Of a DNA stretch of 6,978 nucleotides, positions 5,459 to 6,978 are shown in pieces. The notes under the pieces are model-generated. The model saw only the letters and a list, made by a program, of their open reading frames with translations, was not told the origin of the DNA and searched no databases. The position numbers were made by a program, and so were the translations under genes. Position 1 is the stretch's first letter, and every line of letters starts with the position of its first letter. The stretch is from an uncultured Clostridia bacterium (GTDB lineage: Bacteria > Bacillota > Clostridia > TANB77 > CAG-508): assembly GCA_944391895.1 (NCBI GenBank), contig CALXVF010000064.1, positions 1 to 6,978 of the forward strand. Reading direction: 5' to 3'.

Positions 5459-6444
5459 ATGGAATAAATGTCTTACATACGAGAAGCTGATGGAAGCTCA
5501 TAAATTAAGCAAAAAATCTAAAGGACATAGAAAAGAAATAATACTATTTAATTTAAAAAGCGAAGAATATATACTTAATTTACTAGAAGAATTAAAAAAT
5601 AATACATATAGACCAAGTATGTACACATCATTTTACATATATGAGCCAAAGGTAAGAAAAATAGAAAAAGCAAAATATATAGATAGAATAGTAAATAGAT
5701 GGTTAGTAGATAATTTTATAAAACCAGTATATATTCCAAAGTTTATAAATACGACCTATGCATGTATAGAAGGAAGGGGAATGCATAAAGCTTGTTTAGA
5801 TATGCAAAAAATGATGAAGCATTGTAAAAAAATATGGGGAAACTATTATATATTAAAAATGGATGTTAAAAAATTCTTTAATAGCATTAATAAAGAAATA
5901 TTATTAAAGATATTAAAAAGAAACATTGTGGATAAAAAAGTATTTGGCTTAATAACTCAAATACTATACATACAAGAAAAGCAAGTAGGAATAGAAATTG
6001 GAAATTATAGTTCACAAATGTTTCGGAAATATATATTTAAATGAAATGGATAAATATATAAAACATGTATTACATATAAAATATTTTAGTAGGTATATGG
6101 ATGACGCAATTTTATTTGTAAAAACTAAAGAAGAAGCAATATTAGCTCTTGAAAAAATAAAAAAGTTTTTAAAAGACAATTTAGAATTGGACTTAAACAA
6201 TAAAACACAAATATTCAAAAGTACGCAAGGAGTGAATTATTGCGGATATAAAATAAATGAATATAGACTAAAGATAAGAGATAAAGGAAAAAAGAAACTA
6301 AAGAAAAAAGTAAAATTATTAAAATATGAAATAAGATGTGGTAATATATCAAGCAAAGAAGCTAAAAAGTACTTAGCAGGTCATATGGGATACTTAAAGA
6401 TAGCAAATACTAGAAATCTAGAACAAAAAATTTTTGAAAGTTAA
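5436..6444 (+). CDS. DGR reverse transcriptase, interrupted by a +1 frame disruption at ~6021-6024
   Basis: The first frame runs from ATG 5436 (overlapping avd; AGGGGGA at 5416-5422) to a TAA at 6042-6044. The second frame continues through homologous sequence to TAA 6442-6444. Joined, the protein is ~335 aa, a normal DGR RT size. Motifs in order: 'YEPKVRKIEKAKYIDRIVNRWL'-like fingers split around 5640-5705; 'TYACIEGRGMHKA'; motif 3/A 'LKMDVKKFFNSI' with Asp143 (5862); motif 4 'GIEIGNYSSQ', the DGR-specific IGNxxSQ that replaces QGxxxSP of group II intron RTs; then, in the new frame, 'FGNIYLNEMDKYI'; the catalytic YMDD at 6094-6105; and 'LDLNNKTQIF...VNYCGYKI' (motif 6/7). The break falls between motif 4 and YMDD, so neither half alone can be active. 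One extra T in the TTT at 6021-6023 explains it: ATG TTC GGA AAT restores the family sequence. Confidence 0.88.
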
Positions 6445-6449
6445 AACAT

Positions 6450-6670
6450 GGGGATAAACTGTAAGGCGAACTCTACTAACAACCGCGTTAATCGTGGAGG
6501 CAACTACAACAATTCCGGCTCAAGTAATCCGGCAGCAGACCGCAACAATAACAATGCGAACAACAACAACGGCAACAATTCAGCTCGTGCCACACTCTAA
6601 TATTATTTCAGATTATATATTTTAAGGAATATATACAGCAAAATATTAGATATTAAAGAAGTTTATCCCT
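6450..6670 (+). ncRNA. Predicted DGR template RNA core enclosed by an inverted repeat
   Basis: GGGATAAACT (6451-6460) lies 4 nt before the TR, and its exact complement AGTTTATCCC (6660-6669) lies 64 nt after it; a G-U pair 6450/6670 extends it. As RNA this closes the whole TR in one loop. The 3' spacer 6597-6659 also holds an AU-only 8-bp hairpin (6614-6621 with 6628-6635). In the Bordetella DGR, sequences flanking TR on both sides fold and direct RT/Avd priming; the same role here is inferred. True RNA ends are unknown. Confidence 0.5.
6464..6596 (+). repeat. DGR template repeat (TR)
   Basis: The gapless partner of VR, starting 20 nt after the RT stop. About 48 of 133 bases are A, concentrated in AAC/AAT codons when read in the VR frame (N-rich: 'DRNNNNANNNNGNNSARATL'). 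That is the usual DGR design, where mutation of AAY reaches many amino acids but never a stop codon. G+C is ~49%, well above neighbouring sequence. In this frame it ends at TAA 6598-6600, just past the homology, and it has no start codon or Shine-Dalgarno, so it is a template and not a gene. Confidence 0.95.
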
Positions 6671-6760
6671 TCCTAATTTAGGTAAACATATATATATGAT
6701 GCTTGTATGAGTAACAAAGGCCAAAATATGAGCATTATTTAATTAATATAAGGAAAAAAT

Positions 6761-6978
6761 ATGAATAGAGTATATATAACTGTAGAAATATTGGAAATAA
6801 AATATAAGTTTCTACCAAAAGATAAGAAAAATGCAGTATGCAAAATAAAGGGAATATTAAATAATAATTCAGAAATAGAAATATTAGCATATGATAAAAT
6901 GGCAGATAAATGTTATAGGAAACTAGAAAAAAATAAAATAGTAGTTATTGAAGGATTTCTAAATACAGAAATGAAAAT
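6761..6978 (+). CDS. SSB-like single-stranded DNA-binding OB-fold protein (partial, 3' end outside window)
   Basis: An open frame from ATG 6761, with AAGG at 6750-6753, continues past the window end (72 codons visible). It reads 'MNRVYITVEILEIKYKFLPKDK...AVCKIKGIL...EIEILAYDKMADKCYRKLEKNKIVVIEGFL'. The pattern of an N-terminal strand, a central 'ei..~aydk.Ad.c...L.kn..V.ieG.l' and the start of another strand matches the bacterial SSB/PriB OB-fold. The match is to diverged SSB paralogues rather than housekeeping Ssb: 'VEI' replaces the usual 'N.v.LiGrl' N-terminus. It follows the TR on the same strand with no terminator that I can see, so it might be co-transcribed with the DGR. Whether it takes part in homing is unknown. 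The fold call is moderate. Confidence 0.65.
   Translation, partial: MNRVYITVEILEIKYKFLPKDKKNAVCKIKGILNNNSEIEILAYDKMADKCYRKLEKNKIVVIEGFLNTEMK

Larger units (their letters stand above)
3269..6670 (+). mobile_element. Diversity-generating retroelement (DGR) cassette
   Basis: All DGR parts are present in order on one strand: target gene with 3' variable repeat, hairpin region, MutS-like accessory, Avd-like accessory, reverse transcriptase, template repeat, and a spacer with an inverted repeat partner. DGRs copy TR RNA with errors at adenines and write the cDNA into VR, leaving TR intact. The element does not move itself; the limits given are the outer functional parts, not insertion ends. I saw no flanking target-site duplication. 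Confidence 0.92.

Noticed and set aside
6463..6600. TR as a small Asn-rich coding gene
   Set aside because: No start codon with ribosome site fits. The Asn richness is explained by its role as template for AAY codons.

Overview
The window is very AT-rich with A/T-ending codons and good Shine-Dalgarno sites, and uses TAA, TAG and TGA as stops. The eukaryote-like ProRS tail, DUF4364 gene, Rpn-family nuclease and 'GITLIALVV' pilin-like signal together suggest a Firmicute of the class Clostridia, probably host-associated. This placement is inferred from gene families, not from a search.

Layout. 1-142: the end of a prolyl-tRNA synthetase gene, followed by a strong AT-rich terminator. 405-1475: an Rpn/PD-(D/E)XK nuclease-like gene, converging through a shared hairpin on a reverse-strand DUF4364 gene (1504-2046). 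2204-3046: a Fic-domain gene with a clear promoter. 3269-6670: a diversity-generating retroelement (DGR). 6761-end: the start of a small SSB-like OB-fold gene.

The DGR is the main content. Its target (3269-4493) has a prepilin-like N-terminal membrane segment and a C-terminal formylglycine-generating-enzyme/C-type-lectin fold, whose last ~45 codons are the variable repeat (VR, 4348-4480). The machinery follows as three overlapping genes: a MutS-domain-I-like accessory protein, an Avd-like four-helix-bundle protein and a DGR-type reverse transcriptase (IGNxSSQ and YMDD motifs). The template repeat (TR, 6464-6596) lies just after the RT gene. VR and TR align without gaps over 133 bp with 22 differences. 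In 21 of these the TR base is A, which is the hallmark of adenine-specific mutagenic homing. The model is that TR RNA is copied with errors at A by RT plus Avd, and the cDNA replaces VR, changing mostly Asn (AAY) codons on the protein surface.

Unusual points are: a chain of hairpins between VR and the accessory gene, including a terminator made from a tandemly duplicated palindrome; a 10-bp inverted repeat that encloses the TR; and an apparent +1 frame disruption in both the target gene and the RT gene, each at a zero-frame CGG codon. The near-absence of non-adenine differences between VR and TR argues that the element was active recently, so the frame breaks may be recent, sequencing errors, or recoding sites.
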